From Fictibacillus arsenicus (GTDB lineage Bacteria; Bacillota; Bacilli; Bacillales; Fictibacillaceae): DNA of 64,000 nt. Shown in pieces: positions 53,235-61,325 of the stretch. Under the pieces are notes generated by a model, which was not told where the DNA came from, did no database searches, and was given only the letters and a program-made list of their open reading frames with translations. The translations under genes and the position numbers were made by a program. Each line of letters starts with the position of its first letter. The stretch's first letter is position 1. Where the stretch lies: NCBI RefSeq assembly GCF_001999465.1, contig NZ_MQMF01000003.1, positions 62,001-126,000 on the forward strand, in the 5' to 3' direction.

Positions 53235-53313
53235 TTTAGAAATAATCCTCCTTTTATCATATATTTTATAATAGAATCATAGCTTGTCTTAAAGAGATAA
53301 AAGGAGGCGAGCT

Positions 53314-54186
53314 ATGCGGTATATTATTGAGCGCCCTTTAGATTCGCTTGGTACAAATACAGTATTTTCTTATCTTGTAGATTCTCAAAAAATATCATAC
53401 GTATCACAAGGGCCTCTTAGAATGAATGTTATGAGAATGTCGATGCATGGTTTTAAGATGATACCCGGTCATATTACGCCGCTAATGTCTATCAATAAAA
53501 TGACCGTAGAGGATGTTAGGAAACGGACAGTTGAGAAAACACAGCGCGGCACAACCACATTATTAACTTCAGCCAGAATCAACTATCTCCATGAAGCTGA
53601 CCACGAATTAAAAAGAACTCGGCACCTGCTTATATCAAGTTCAATCGATTATTGCATCGGTCTCTCTCTATCAGCAGAAAAAATCACTCCAAATGTCGTC
53701 CGTTATTGCAAGCAGAAAAAGATTCCTTTTATTGAGTTGATCTGTGATGATTTCAGTCAGATGACACGCGTAGTATGGGAAAGAATCAGAGAAGCTAATT
53801 TTCCGTATGGTACTGTTATCTTTCCGAAGTTTCCTTTTGATATAGAAGATAAGAAGAAAAAAATATGGCACAAAAAATGGAACGATATTTCAGCAAATAT
53901 GCAGATACCTACTCTTTATAAGAAATTGAACGAAGATGAGCCGCTTCCGCTTCCTTTTTTAAAAATACTCGGAATATATCCTCAAAAAGGTGGACTGTTT
54001 TCTGGCAGTGATGCAGATTATTGTTTGCTCTCAGGAGAAGGCATGGATGAAAAGATAAGGTCAGTAGTTGTAAGAGGTACAATCGTCCATTCTGATAATA
54101 AATCAGAAAATAAGCAAGGTTACGGAAAAGAAATTATTATAACTCAGCCCCGTCGTTTTGGAGAATCTCTTGTTTCTCGTGTATAA
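53314..54186 (+). CDS. Hypothetical protein, family not recognised
   Basis: This 290-residue soluble protein has no signal peptide and no membrane helix. A central LISSSIDYCIGLSLSAEKITPNVVRYCKQKKIPFIEL segment (split here: SSIDYCIGLSLS, NVVRYCKQKKIPF) looks like an alternating beta-alpha fold. A short Gly-rich part near residue 225 (YPQKGGLFSGSDADYCLLSG) and a basic end (ITQPRRFGESLVSRV) follow. It is rich in arginine and lysine in the first third. AAAGGAGG precedes the ATG. It stands between the hisC region and ypiA, a slot taken by tyrA/aroE in B. subtilis. I see no catalytic motif that names a function. Confidence 0.8.
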   Translation: MRYIIERPLDSLGTNTVFSYLVDSQKISYVSQGPLRMNVMRMSMHGFKMIPGHITPLMSINKMTVEDVRKRTVEKTQRGTTTLLTSARINYLHEADHELKRTRHLLISSSIDYCIGLSLSAEKITPNVVRYCKQKKIPFIELICDDFSQMTRVVWERIREANFPYGTVIFPKFPFDIEDKKKKIWHKKWNDISANMQIPTLYKKLNEDEPLPLPFLKILGIYPQKGGLFSGSDADYCLLSGEGMDEKIRSVVVRGTIVHSDNKSENKQGYGKEIIITQPRRFGESLVSRV

Positions 54187-54224
54187 TAGGCACAAGAAAA
54201 CATGGGAAAAAGGGGTTTTAGGTA

Positions 54225-55478
54225 TTGAACACAATCCAAGATGCGATTAGACTTGTAGAACATGGAGATGTAGAAAAAGGCATGTCTCTATTAGAACAAT
54301 TAGGACAAAATGCAAACGATGCAGAACAATTTGAGATTGCTGAAGTATATCTGGATTGGGGTCACACTTCAAAAGCTATGAACATACTGAATAACTTGCT
54401 GAATAAATACCCTGGTGAGGGAGAACTCCTCGTATCTATTGCTGAATGCTGTCTGGATGAAGGTATGGATGAAGAAGCAATCAGTTATTTAGAGCAGGTT
54501 GATAAGAATGACGAAGAGTATTTAAGGGCATTAATTCTTCAAGCAGATCTTTATGAAGGAATGGGTTTAACTGAAGTTGCAGAACGAAAACTAGGAGATG
54601 CACATGAAAAAGATACCGAACACCCTATACTTTCATATGCATTGGCAGATTTTTATCTAAGACAAGGAAAATTTGATTCAAGTTTGCCGCTTTTTCAAAA
54701 AGCCATCGAGAACAATGCTGAAATCGAAGATCTTTCATTTAGATATGCAGAAGCATTGAGCCGTGCAGGGAAATTTGAGGAGGCGCTTCCGTTATACAGA
54801 AAAGGCCTTGACCATCATAAAGATCTTTATAGCTTGTTTGGACATGGAGTTACTGCTTTTAAAGCAGGTGAATTTAAAGAAGCTATTTCAGCTCTAGAAG
54901 AATTGAAGGATATGGATCCAGATTATACGACGCTATACAGTGTTCTTTCTGAATCTTATGAAGAAGAAGGAGCTTTGGATGAAGCGTACCAAGTTATCCA
55001 AGATGGATTGAAAAGAGACGAACATAATGAAAACATATACTTGCAGGCTGCGAGACTCGCGTATAAGCTGCATTACCCAGATCAAGGTGAAGAATGGGTT
55101 AAAAAAGCACTGGAATTAAATCCAGCTCTTATTGAGCCCCTGTTGCGATTAGGAGATCAATATTTACGCGAGGAAAGATTTGAAGATATTATAAGCCTCT
55201 ACAAGCCGCTTACAGAAACAAAGGAAGAAATTCCTCTTATGTATTGGCATCTTGCAACGGCTTATAAGGAAACAGAGGATTATAAACAATCTTTAGTATG
55301 GTATGAAAAAGCTGCCCAGCTTTTTCAGGATGATCCCGTGTTTTTAGAAGAATATGCATATTTTTTATTAGAAGACGGAAAACAGGAAGAAGCTAAAAAT
55401 ATAATGAAAATTTTGCTTGCAATGAGTCCTGAGAGAGCGGATATTGAAGATGTATTAAACAGATTGGAAGAATTTTAA
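54225..55478 (+). CDS. ypiA: Tetratricopeptide-repeat protein YpiA
   Basis: This 417-residue protein is built almost wholly of TPR-like helix pairs, for example SKAMNILNNLLNKYPGEG, PILSYALADFYLRQGKFDSS and PLMYWHLATAYKETEDYKQS, with a strongly acidic composition. Length and place before ypiB match YpiA of B. subtilis. TPR arrays mediate protein-protein contacts; the partner is not known. The start is TTG at 54225 with AAAAAGGGGT upstream. Confidence 0.87.
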   Translation: MNTIQDAIRLVEHGDVEKGMSLLEQLGQNANDAEQFEIAEVYLDWGHTSKAMNILNNLLNKYPGEGELLVSIAECCLDEGMDEEAISYLEQVDKNDEEYLRALILQADLYEGMGLTEVAERKLGDAHEKDTEHPILSYALADFYLRQGKFDSSLPLFQKAIENNAEIEDLSFRYAEALSRAGKFEEALPLYRKGLDHHKDLYSLFGHGVTAFKAGEFKEAISALEELKDMDPDYTTLYSVLSESYEEEGALDEAYQVIQDGLKRDEHNENIYLQAARLAYKLHYPDQGEEWVKKALELNPALIEPLLRLGDQYLREERFEDIISLYKPLTETKEEIPLMYWHLATAYKETEDYKQSLVWYEKAAQLFQDDPVFLEEYAYFLLEDGKQEEAKNIMKILLAMSPERADIEDVLNRLEEF

Positions 55479-55568
55479 AACTTTCTGAAGCAAAGAAGGA
55501 TTTTAAAAGCAATGAGAGAATATAAATATTATAAATAAGACGTGTTTTTGAATGATGGGGGGATTGCA

Positions 55569-56120
55569 ATGAGCAGCACCGTTTCGGTCCTTGAAAAGAA
55601 GGATTTTATCAAATGGTTCCTTAATCATTATCAGTTAAAGAAGCGCGAATGTGTATGGCTTTTAAATTATTTAGTCAGTGATGATCAGCTGATGGAAAAA
55701 GTTCATTTTGTTGAAAAGGCAGAATATTGTCCTAAGGCTATTATTATGTCTACTCAATGTACAGATGGTGTACCTTTCCGTTTTTACAAACAGAACGTTT
55801 TAACAACGGATGCAGAAAAATCTTTCCATGATATCCGTTTAAATCAGGAAGAAGAAATTTATTTGGAGCTTAACTTTAATGCTTCGAGACTGACACCTGA
55901 ATATGCCTCTGTACTGGAAGAGAATCCGCATCTGCCTCAAAATATGTCAATGGACAAAAAGTACGGCATATGGGCAGAAATGATTCTTGAAAAGTCTATT
56001 GAAACTTACCGTAAAAACGATATTATGGCTAAGATCGACGAAGCATTAGACCAAAAAGATTATGATAGCTTTACCAAGTGGACGACAGAACTTAAAAACC
56101 TTGAAAAACAGCCATCTTAA
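55569..56120 (+). CDS. ypiB: YpiB (UPF0302, IDEAL domain)
   Basis: This 183-residue protein has an N-terminal UPF0302 domain ([24 protein letters not shown]...) and a C-terminal IDEAL domain ([23 protein letters not shown]). In B. subtilis YpiB together with YpiF affects competence and quinol-cytochrome reductase expression, but the mechanism is not established. The ATG at 55569 follows a GGGGGG stretch; the open frame before it lacks a ribosome binding site. A terminator follows. Confidence 0.88.
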   Translation: MSSTVSVLEKKDFIKWFLNHYQLKKRECVWLLNYLVSDDQLMEKVHFVEKAEYCPKAIIMSTQCTDGVPFRFYKQNVLTTDAEKSFHDIRLNQEEEIYLELNFNASRLTPEYASVLEENPHLPQNMSMDKKYGIWAEMILEKSIETYRKNDIMAKIDEALDQKDYDSFTKWTTELKNLEKQPS

Positions 56121-56123
56121 TTG

Positions 56124-56157
56124 GAAAGGATGACTCAAAGCTGAGTCATCCTTTTTT
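56124..56157 (+). terminator. Terminator of ypiA-ypiB
   Basis: AAAGGATGACTCA and TGAGTCATCCTTT pair around a four-base loop and lead into a T run. Confidence 0.9.
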
Positions 56158-56231
56158 ATGTGTTTATCAAAGGTTAAAATCAAGATGAAATATGGAACAA
56201 GTGCTGTTCATTATGCCTTCTTTCTGTCCGA

Positions 56232-56325
56232 ATCCAAAAGTTTGCCGCCTCAATCTACGAGTTGGGCCCTTTCATCCAAAAGTTTACTTCCTTAATCCAT
56301 AAGTTTTTGTCGGATATCCACGAGT
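56232..56325. repeat. 21-nt-period motif array C (core ATCCA--AGTTT)
   Basis: ATCCAAAAG (56232), ATCTACGAG (56253), ATCCAAAAG (56274), ATCCATAAG (56295) and ATCCACGAG (56316) follow each other at exactly 21 bases, most extended by TTT. Spacer bases vary. It is the most regular of three such arrays and fills the middle of the 324-base gap between the ypiB terminator and ypiF. Nothing else was seen in that gap apart from the ribosome binding site of ypiF. Confidence 0.85.
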
Positions 56326-56443
56326 CTGCATTCGTCGCCAAATTCCGACAACCCTAATGTATATTTACATAGAATAACGTTAAAACCAGCAGAATTGTGG
56401 TACGATAAAAGCAGAATAAGGAATAGCGTAAGGAGACTTAATT

Positions 56444-56908
56444 ATGAGATGGAAGACAAATGATGCAGATGTATTTTTAAAGTCTGGGGAATATGTTGAT
56501 AGTCTGCTAATCCCGTTAACCCCGATCGATTTTAAACAAGATTTTAAGAGCAGTGTCACGATGGGGGAATATACTGAGATGCTTTGCGGTGAAATTGAGC
56601 GGCAGCTGCACGGAAGGATGTTTTTATCTCCTAATTTTACATATGTCAAAGAACATTCACCAATCGAGCAGTTAAAAAGTTTGCTAGACCATGTTGCAGC
56701 CTCTGGACACTTTAAACATATCTTTTTAATGACTAGTGATGTGTATTGGAAGGAATTTGAACATACTATTACAGGGCAGCTTTTTTGGGTTCCTGCACTG
56801 CCGCTTGAAAGTATGGATGAGAAATATAGGCTCGAAGTTATTAAAGAACAAGTGAAACCGCTTTTTCAGCTCATCTTTAATGATTGGCAGCGCGGGATAA
56901 AATCATGA
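56444..56908 (+). CDS. ypiF: YpiF (DUF2487)
   Basis: This 154-residue soluble protein begins MRWKTNDADVFLKSGEYVDS, has LSPNFTYVKEHSPIEQLKSLLDHV in the middle and ends LFQLIFNDWQRG. It matches the DUF2487/YpiF family that precedes qcrABC in Bacillus. Its function is not known. In B. subtilis deletion with ypiB influences qcr expression. AAGGAGA precedes the ATG. Confidence 0.85.
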   Translation: MRWKTNDADVFLKSGEYVDSLLIPLTPIDFKQDFKSSVTMGEYTEMLCGEIERQLHGRMFLSPNFTYVKEHSPIEQLKSLLDHVAASGHFKHIFLMTSDVYWKEFEHTITGQLFWVPALPLESMDEKYRLEVIKEQVKPLFQLIFNDWQRGIKS

Positions 56909-56927
56909 TATTTACGTCATGTTCATA

Positions 56928-56957
56928 TTGACAGTAAAAGACAACTTAAGCTATCAT
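56928..56957 (+). promoter_or_regulatory. Promoter of qcrABC
   Basis: A perfect TTGACA (56928-56933) and TATCAT (56952-56957) are spaced by 18 bases, about 70 bases before the qcrA start. ResD-binding sites cannot be judged by eye. Confidence 0.6.
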
Positions 56958-57028
56958 GTTTATGTCCTAGTAATATGTGTGTAAAAGTCCGGAGGGACCG
57001 TTATTTACAGCATAAGGGGGGGAAAACA

Positions 57029-57532
57029 ATGTCAAAGGAAGATATTTCAAGACGTCAGTTCTTAAACTACACATTAACTGGCGTTGGCGGATTTATGGCT
57101 GCCGGCATGCTTATGCCAATGGTCCGTTTCGCCCTTGATCCGATTTTAAAAGAGGGTTCTGATCAAAAATTGGTAGCGGTTACGAGTATAGAAGAGCTAT
57201 CGAACGAACCAAAGCGTTTCGACTTTAAAATCAAACAAAAAGATGGCTGGTACGAGTCTGATGTCACTCAATCTGCCTGGGTTTATAAAGCGAAGAACGG
57301 TGATATTATCGCACTTTCTCCAATCTGTAAACACTTAGGCTGTACAGTGGACTGGAACACAGATCCATCACACCCTAATCAGTTTTTCTGTCCTTGCCAC
57401 TTAGGGCGCTATACGAAGGATGGAACTAACGTAAAGGGTACTGCACCTCTTGCGCCGCTTGATGTGTATGACAGCCAGGTGAAAGATGGGAAGCTTTACT
57501 TAGGAAAGGCAAAACCAAGAAAGGGGGCGTAA
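57029..57532 (+). CDS. qcrA: Menaquinol:cytochrome c reductase, Rieske subunit
   Basis: QcrA carries the [2Fe-2S] centre of the bc complex. The 167-residue protein has a twin-arginine-like N-terminus (SRRQFLNYT) and one membrane helix (about 13-35). The Rieske ligands are Cys100 and His102 (CKHLGC) and Cys121 and His124 (CPCHLG), with Cys105 and Cys123 forming the disulfide. AAGGGGGGG precedes the ATG at 57029; the frame is open upstream over the promoter. It is first in qcrABC. Confidence 0.96.
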   Translation: MSKEDISRRQFLNYTLTGVGGFMAAGMLMPMVRFALDPILKEGSDQKLVAVTSIEELSNEPKRFDFKIKQKDGWYESDVTQSAWVYKAKNGDIIALSPICKHLGCTVDWNTDPSHPNQFFCPCHLGRYTKDGTNVKGTAPLAPLDVYDSQVKDGKLYLGKAKPRKGA

Positions 57533-57535
57533 TGA

Positions 57536-58207
57536 ATGCTACAAAAGATTTATGACTGGGTAGATGAGCGCCTGGATATTACGCCGCTTTGGAGAGATGT
57601 TGCAGACCATGAGGTACCTGAACACGTAAACCCCGCACATCATTTTTCTGCGTTTGTTTACTGTTTCGGCGGATTAACTTTCTTTATCACGGTTATTCAA
57701 ATTCTTTCAGGTATGTTTTTAACAATGTATTATGTGCCTGATATCGTGAATGCTTGGGAATCCGTTTATTACCTGCAAAATGAAGTGGCATTTGGAGTTA
57801 TCGTACGCGGAATGCATCACTGGGGCGCAAGCCTTGTAATCGTAATGATGTTCTTACATACATTGCGCGTATTCTTCCAGGGAGCTTATAAAAAGCCAAG
57901 AGAATTAAACTGGGTTGTCGGAGTACTTATTTTCTTTGTTATGTTAGGTTTAGGTTTTACAGGATATCTATTGCCTTGGGATATGAAAGCGCTATTTGCG
58001 ACAAAAGTAGGGATTGAGATTGCTATGACAATTCCTGTAGTTGGACCGATCGCTAAAACATTCCTTGCCGGCGGAGAAATTATCGGAGCACAGACGCTTA
58101 CGCGATTCTTTGCGATTCACGTATTCTTCCTTCCTGCAGCATTGTTAGGCTTAATGGGTGCCCACTTCTTAATGATCCGTAAACAAGGTATTTCCGGACC
58201 GTTGTAA
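57536..58207 (+). CDS. qcrB: Menaquinol:cytochrome c reductase, cytochrome b subunit
   Basis: QcrB is the four-helix cytochrome b6-type subunit holding two b haems. The 223-residue protein shows the histidines in RGMHHWGASLVIVMMFLHTLRVFFQGAYKKPRE and in FFAIHVFFLPAALLGLMGAHF. The LGLGFTGYLLPWDMKA quinone-site region is typical. Length is as in B. subtilis. It begins four bases after qcrA. Confidence 0.96.
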   Translation: MLQKIYDWVDERLDITPLWRDVADHEVPEHVNPAHHFSAFVYCFGGLTFFITVIQILSGMFLTMYYVPDIVNAWESVYYLQNEVAFGVIVRGMHHWGASLVIVMMFLHTLRVFFQGAYKKPRELNWVVGVLIFFVMLGLGFTGYLLPWDMKALFATKVGIEIAMTIPVVGPIAKTFLAGGEIIGAQTLTRFFAIHVFFLPAALLGLMGAHFLMIRKQGISGPL

Positions 58208-58255
58208 AAACCAGCAATGATTTAAAAGTTTCATGAGAGCAAAGGAGGGAAATAT

Positions 58256-59023
58256 ATGCATCGCGGTAAAGGAATGAAGTTTGTCGGAGACTCTCGTGTT
58301 CCTGCTGAACGCAAACCGAATATACCGAAAGACTATTCGGAGTTCCCGGGAAAAACAGAAGCATTCTGGCCAAACTTTCTTTTAAAAGAGTGGATGGTTG
58401 GTGCCGTTTTCTTAATCGGTTACCTAGTATTAACTATCGTTCATGAATCTCCTTTGGAGAAAAAAGCTGATCCTACCGATGCTGGATATATTCCTCTACC
58501 AGACTGGTACTTCTTATTTTTATACCAGCTCTTGAAGTACAAGTATGCGGCAGGGGATTATGTTCTGATTGGTACTGTAATTATTCCTGGTCTGGCATTT
58601 GGTGCCTTAATGTTAGCACCGTTCCTAGATACAGGATTGGAGAGACGTCCTTCTAAACGTCCGATTGCAACTGGATTAATGCTATTAGGTTTGATTTCCG
58701 TTACATATTTAACATGGGAATCCGTTGTGACTCATGATTGGGAAAAAGCAAAGACTCAAGGTAAGATTGTTGATGTAAGCTTTGACCAAAATGATCCAGG
58801 ATATCAGATCTACCAAAAACAAAGCTGTGTTGGCTGTCACGGCAACACACTGACTGGCGGAGCTTCTGGTCCATCATTGATCGGTACAGGTTTGAAGCCT
58901 GAAGAAATCATGAAAATCGCTAAAGAAGGTAAGCCTCCAGGCATGCCTCCAAACGCGTTTAAAGGATCAGATGAAGAGCTAAAACAGTTAGCGGAGTTCA
59001 TCTCAAAACTTGAAAAGAAATAA
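58256..59023 (+). CDS. qcrC: Menaquinol:cytochrome c reductase, subunit IV-cytochrome c fusion
   Basis: QcrC joins a subunit-IV-like membrane domain (about residues 1-160, three helices, PDWYFLFLYQLLKYKY) to a cytochrome c domain. The haem attachment motif is CVGCHG with Cys191, Cys194 and His195, and the sixth ligand is probably the methionine in PPGMPPNAF. Cytochrome attachment here depends on the ResABC system at the start of the window. AGGAGGG precedes the ATG, and a terminator follows. Confidence 0.96.
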   Translation: MHRGKGMKFVGDSRVPAERKPNIPKDYSEFPGKTEAFWPNFLLKEWMVGAVFLIGYLVLTIVHESPLEKKADPTDAGYIPLPDWYFLFLYQLLKYKYAAGDYVLIGTVIIPGLAFGALMLAPFLDTGLERRPSKRPIATGLMLLGLISVTYLTWESVVTHDWEKAKTQGKIVDVSFDQNDPGYQIYQKQSCVGCHGNTLTGGASGPSLIGTGLKPEEIMKIAKEGKPPGMPPNAFKGSDEELKQLAEFISKLEKK

Positions 59024-59027
59024 TGTG

Positions 59028-59059
59028 AAAAGCCGGCTCGGTATGGGTCGGCTTTTTTT
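59028..59059 (+). terminator. Terminator of qcrABC
   Basis: AAAAGCCG and CGGCTTTT form the stem with inner GGC/GTC pairing, followed by seven T residues. Confidence 0.8.
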
Positions 59060-59081
59060 CTAAAAGTAAAGGAGCATAAAA

Positions 59082-59648
59082 ATGTCGTGGATTTTCACAA
59101 TCATCAAAGAACGATGGTTTCTAATGACTCTTCTGCTCGTAAATATCTTAGGTACGATTTACGGTTATATTTGGTACTACTATCAGCTGATTGAAACTCC
59201 ATGGTATTTTCTTCCGTTCGTTCCTGACAGTCCGACAGCATCACTGTTCTTTGTGTTTGTTCTAATAGGTTTTTTGCTGAACCAGCAGAATGGCCTTTTA
59301 GAAGCGCTCGCAGCAGCATCATTATTTAAGTATGGCATATGGGCAGTAGGGATGAACTTAGGGGGAGCTCTTGTCGGAGATCCCTTAAATATCGTTAATT
59401 ATACGCTTATATTCTCTCATCTCGGAATGGCGGTACAAGGCCTTTTGTATGCCCCTTTTTATAAAATTAAAATGTGGCATGTCGGTATGGCTGCGGTATG
59501 GCTTTTTCATAACGAGATCGTAGACTATGTATTTGGCATGATGCCAAGATATCCAGTTTTAGCTCCTTATCAAGACACGATCGGCTATTTTACCTTCTGG
59601 CTTTCTGTACTATCTGTGGTTCTTGTCTGGCGAATGAGAAAATACTAG
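59082..59648 (+). CDS. ypjA: DUF1405 membrane protein YpjA
   Basis: This 188-residue integral membrane protein has about six helices and conserved aromatic and proline residues (ETPWYFLPFVPDSPTASLFF, MWHVGMAAVWLFHNEIVDY). It matches the DUF1405/YpjA family that follows qcrC in Bacillus, of unknown function. AAAGGAG precedes the ATG. Confidence 0.87.
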   Translation: MSWIFTIIKERWFLMTLLLVNILGTIYGYIWYYYQLIETPWYFLPFVPDSPTASLFFVFVLIGFLLNQQNGLLEALAAASLFKYGIWAVGMNLGGALVGDPLNIVNYTLIFSHLGMAVQGLLYAPFYKIKMWHVGMAAVWLFHNEIVDYVFGMMPRYPVLAPYQDTIGYFTFWLSVLSVVLVWRMRKY

Positions 59649-59681
59649 CTTTTTCTTTAATGCCTTAAATTAGGTCTAACC

Positions 59682-59728
59682 TTGTCCCAGCTCTCATACT
59701 TTTTAGTATAAGGGTACAGGAGGGACAA
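59682..59728 (+). promoter_or_regulatory. Leader hairpin that could mask the ypjB ribosome binding site
   Basis: TTGTCCC (59682-59688) is complementary to GGGACAA (59722-59728), which includes half of the AGGAGGG ribosome binding site of ypjB. ATACT (59696-59700) and AGTAT (59705-59709) form an inner stem around TTTT. The paired form would hide the site; whether it folds in the cell is not known. Confidence 0.4.
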
Positions 59729-59731
59729 CGG

Positions 59732-60526
59732 ATGAAAAGGGTAGGATGGACAGTATTGATTTTTTGTATCGTTTCTTTAGCTGCGATGCCTGTTTATGCA
59801 TCGAATCATACAATTATAAAAGATTGGTCAGAGATTAATGAACTTACGGGTGAAATATGGGAACTAGGTAAAATTGAAAGGTATAATGAGGCGGCAGATG
59901 TTCTAGAGTTCACTTCGGAAAATATATTCCACATTCAAGATGTGCTGTCGTTAAGACCTGATCAGAAGCGTCTGGTAGAATACACATTCTCGGATGCTAT
60001 AACATCTCTGCAGAATCCGGAATGGTCGAAAGAGAAAAAGCTTAACAAACTCACTGAAGTCCGTCTCCTTGTTGATGCCTTGCAAACCAATTATGAACCG
60101 TTATGGAAAAAGACAGGTTTAATGATGCTTGAACCGTTTATTACCATGGAAAAAGAAATCGGTGATCAAAATTCAACAGCGTTTCATCAAGCAGCAAATC
60201 TGCTGTTAGAACGGTATGAAACAGTTAGACCTGCTTTGATGGTTGATTTAAGTCCCGATAAGATTGATAAATTAGATGAACATGTTTCCTATGTAGATAC
60301 TAACAGAAATAAAATTTTGTCAGATGCCGAACACCAGAAACAACTTGAAGCAGCTGCTGCAGACTTTGAAGCTCTTTTTTTCGCTAAAAATGATAATTCA
60401 GAGCCTTCGCTGTTTTGGCTGATCTTTTCAATAGGCGGAATTATTTCATCGACATTATTTTATGTGGGCTGGAGAAAATATAAAGGTGATAAAGAAGAAG
60501 AGCTTCGAGTGCCTGGAAAGAGATAA
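59732..60526 (+). CDS. ypjB: Sporulation protein YpjB
   Basis: This 264-residue protein has a signal peptide (about 1-23, ending PVYAS), a helical extracytoplasmic domain and a C-terminal membrane helix (about 227-245) with a charged tail (KYKGDKEEELRV). Length and order match YpjB, a sporulation-associated protein whose mechanism is unknown. AGGAGGG lies eight bases before the ATG but can pair with an upstream segment. Confidence 0.86.
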   Translation: MKRVGWTVLIFCIVSLAAMPVYASNHTIIKDWSEINELTGEIWELGKIERYNEAADVLEFTSENIFHIQDVLSLRPDQKRLVEYTFSDAITSLQNPEWSKEKKLNKLTEVRLLVDALQTNYEPLWKKTGLMMLEPFITMEKEIGDQNSTAFHQAANLLLERYETVRPALMVDLSPDKIDKLDEHVSYVDTNRNKILSDAEHQKQLEAAAADFEALFFAKNDNSEPSLFWLIFSIGGIISSTLFYVGWRKYKGDKEEELRVPGKR

Positions 60527-60542
60527 CCTTGATGCGAATTCT

Positions 60543-60572
60543 TTGACAAGCAATGGTTATTAAACGTAAAAT
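60543..60572 (+). promoter_or_regulatory. Promoter of yugP
   Basis: A perfect TTGACA (60543-60548) and TAAAAT (60567-60572) are spaced by 18 bases in the gap after ypjB, about 40 bases before the start codon. Confidence 0.6.
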
Positions 60573-60611
60573 GTTGCTAACAAAAGCTTTTTATATGGAG
60601 GAATGCAAAAA

Positions 60612-61292
60612 ATGGGTGGATTTTTAATCTACTTCGCTATTTTGCTCATTGTTCCCATTTGGGCGCAAATGAGAGTTAAAAGTACGTACAAGAAATATTC
60701 AAAGGTAGCTAACAGCACTGGTAAAACAGGTGCAGAAGTAGCAAGACAGATTTTAGATGAAAATGGGTTGTATAATGTTCAAGTAGAACCTGTTAGAGGA
60801 ATGCTATCCGATCATTATGATCCTCGCAGCAAAGTAGTTCGTTTATCTGAAGATAACTATTATGGAAATTCGATTGCAGGTGCCGCTGTTGCAGCCCACG
60901 AAGTAGGCCATGCAATCCAAGATGCTGAAGGTTATGCCTTCCTGCGTTTCAGACACGCACTTGTACCTGTTGCCAATATCGGATCGAACTTTTCATTCTT
61001 ATTGATTTTAGGCGGTATTTTCTTTCAAGCAACAAACTTGTTCTTGCTGGGAATAATCTTCATGTCAGCGGCTGTATTGTTCCAGTTCGTAACTTTGCCT
61101 GTTGAGTTTAATGCAAGCTCTCGAGCGATGGACCAGATCGTATCAACTGGTATGATTCGCAACAATGAAGAACGCGGAGCTCGCAGAGTATTAAATGCTG
61201 CAGCATTAACATACGTTGCTGGCGCACTAGTTGCATTGCTGGAATTAGCTCGATTTATATTCATGTTCTTAGGAATGAACCAAGATGACTAA
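60612..61292 (+). CDS. yugP: Zinc membrane metallopeptidase, YugP family
   Basis: This 226-residue membrane protein of the YugP (DUF, neutral zinc metallopeptidase) family has HEVGH at residues 96-100 (AAHEVGHAIQDAEGYAFLRFR). It has an N-terminal helix (about 3-20) and two or three helices after residue 110, and the LPVEFNASSRAMD segment with the probable third ligand Glu. The substrate is unknown. In B. subtilis yugP lies elsewhere, so its place between ypjB and ypjC is a local difference. ATG at 60612 follows GGAGG by ten bases; ATG at 60603 is too close. Confidence 0.87.
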   Translation: MGGFLIYFAILLIVPIWAQMRVKSTYKKYSKVANSTGKTGAEVARQILDENGLYNVQVEPVRGMLSDHYDPRSKVVRLSEDNYYGNSIAGAAVAAHEVGHAIQDAEGYAFLRFRHALVPVANIGSNFSFLLILGGIFFQATNLFLLGIIFMSAAVLFQFVTLPVEFNASSRAMDQIVSTGMIRNNEERGARRVLNAAALTYVAGALVALLELARFIFMFLGMNQDD

Positions 61293-61295
61293 TGC

Positions 61296-61325
61296 AAAAC
61301 TCCCGATTTCTCGGGAGTTTTTTTA
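61296..61325. terminator. Bidirectional terminator between yugP and ypjC
   Basis: AAAACTCCCGA and TCGGGAGTTTT form a perfect stem around TTTC, with A and T runs on either side. It overlaps the last codon of the minus-strand gene. Confidence 0.85.
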
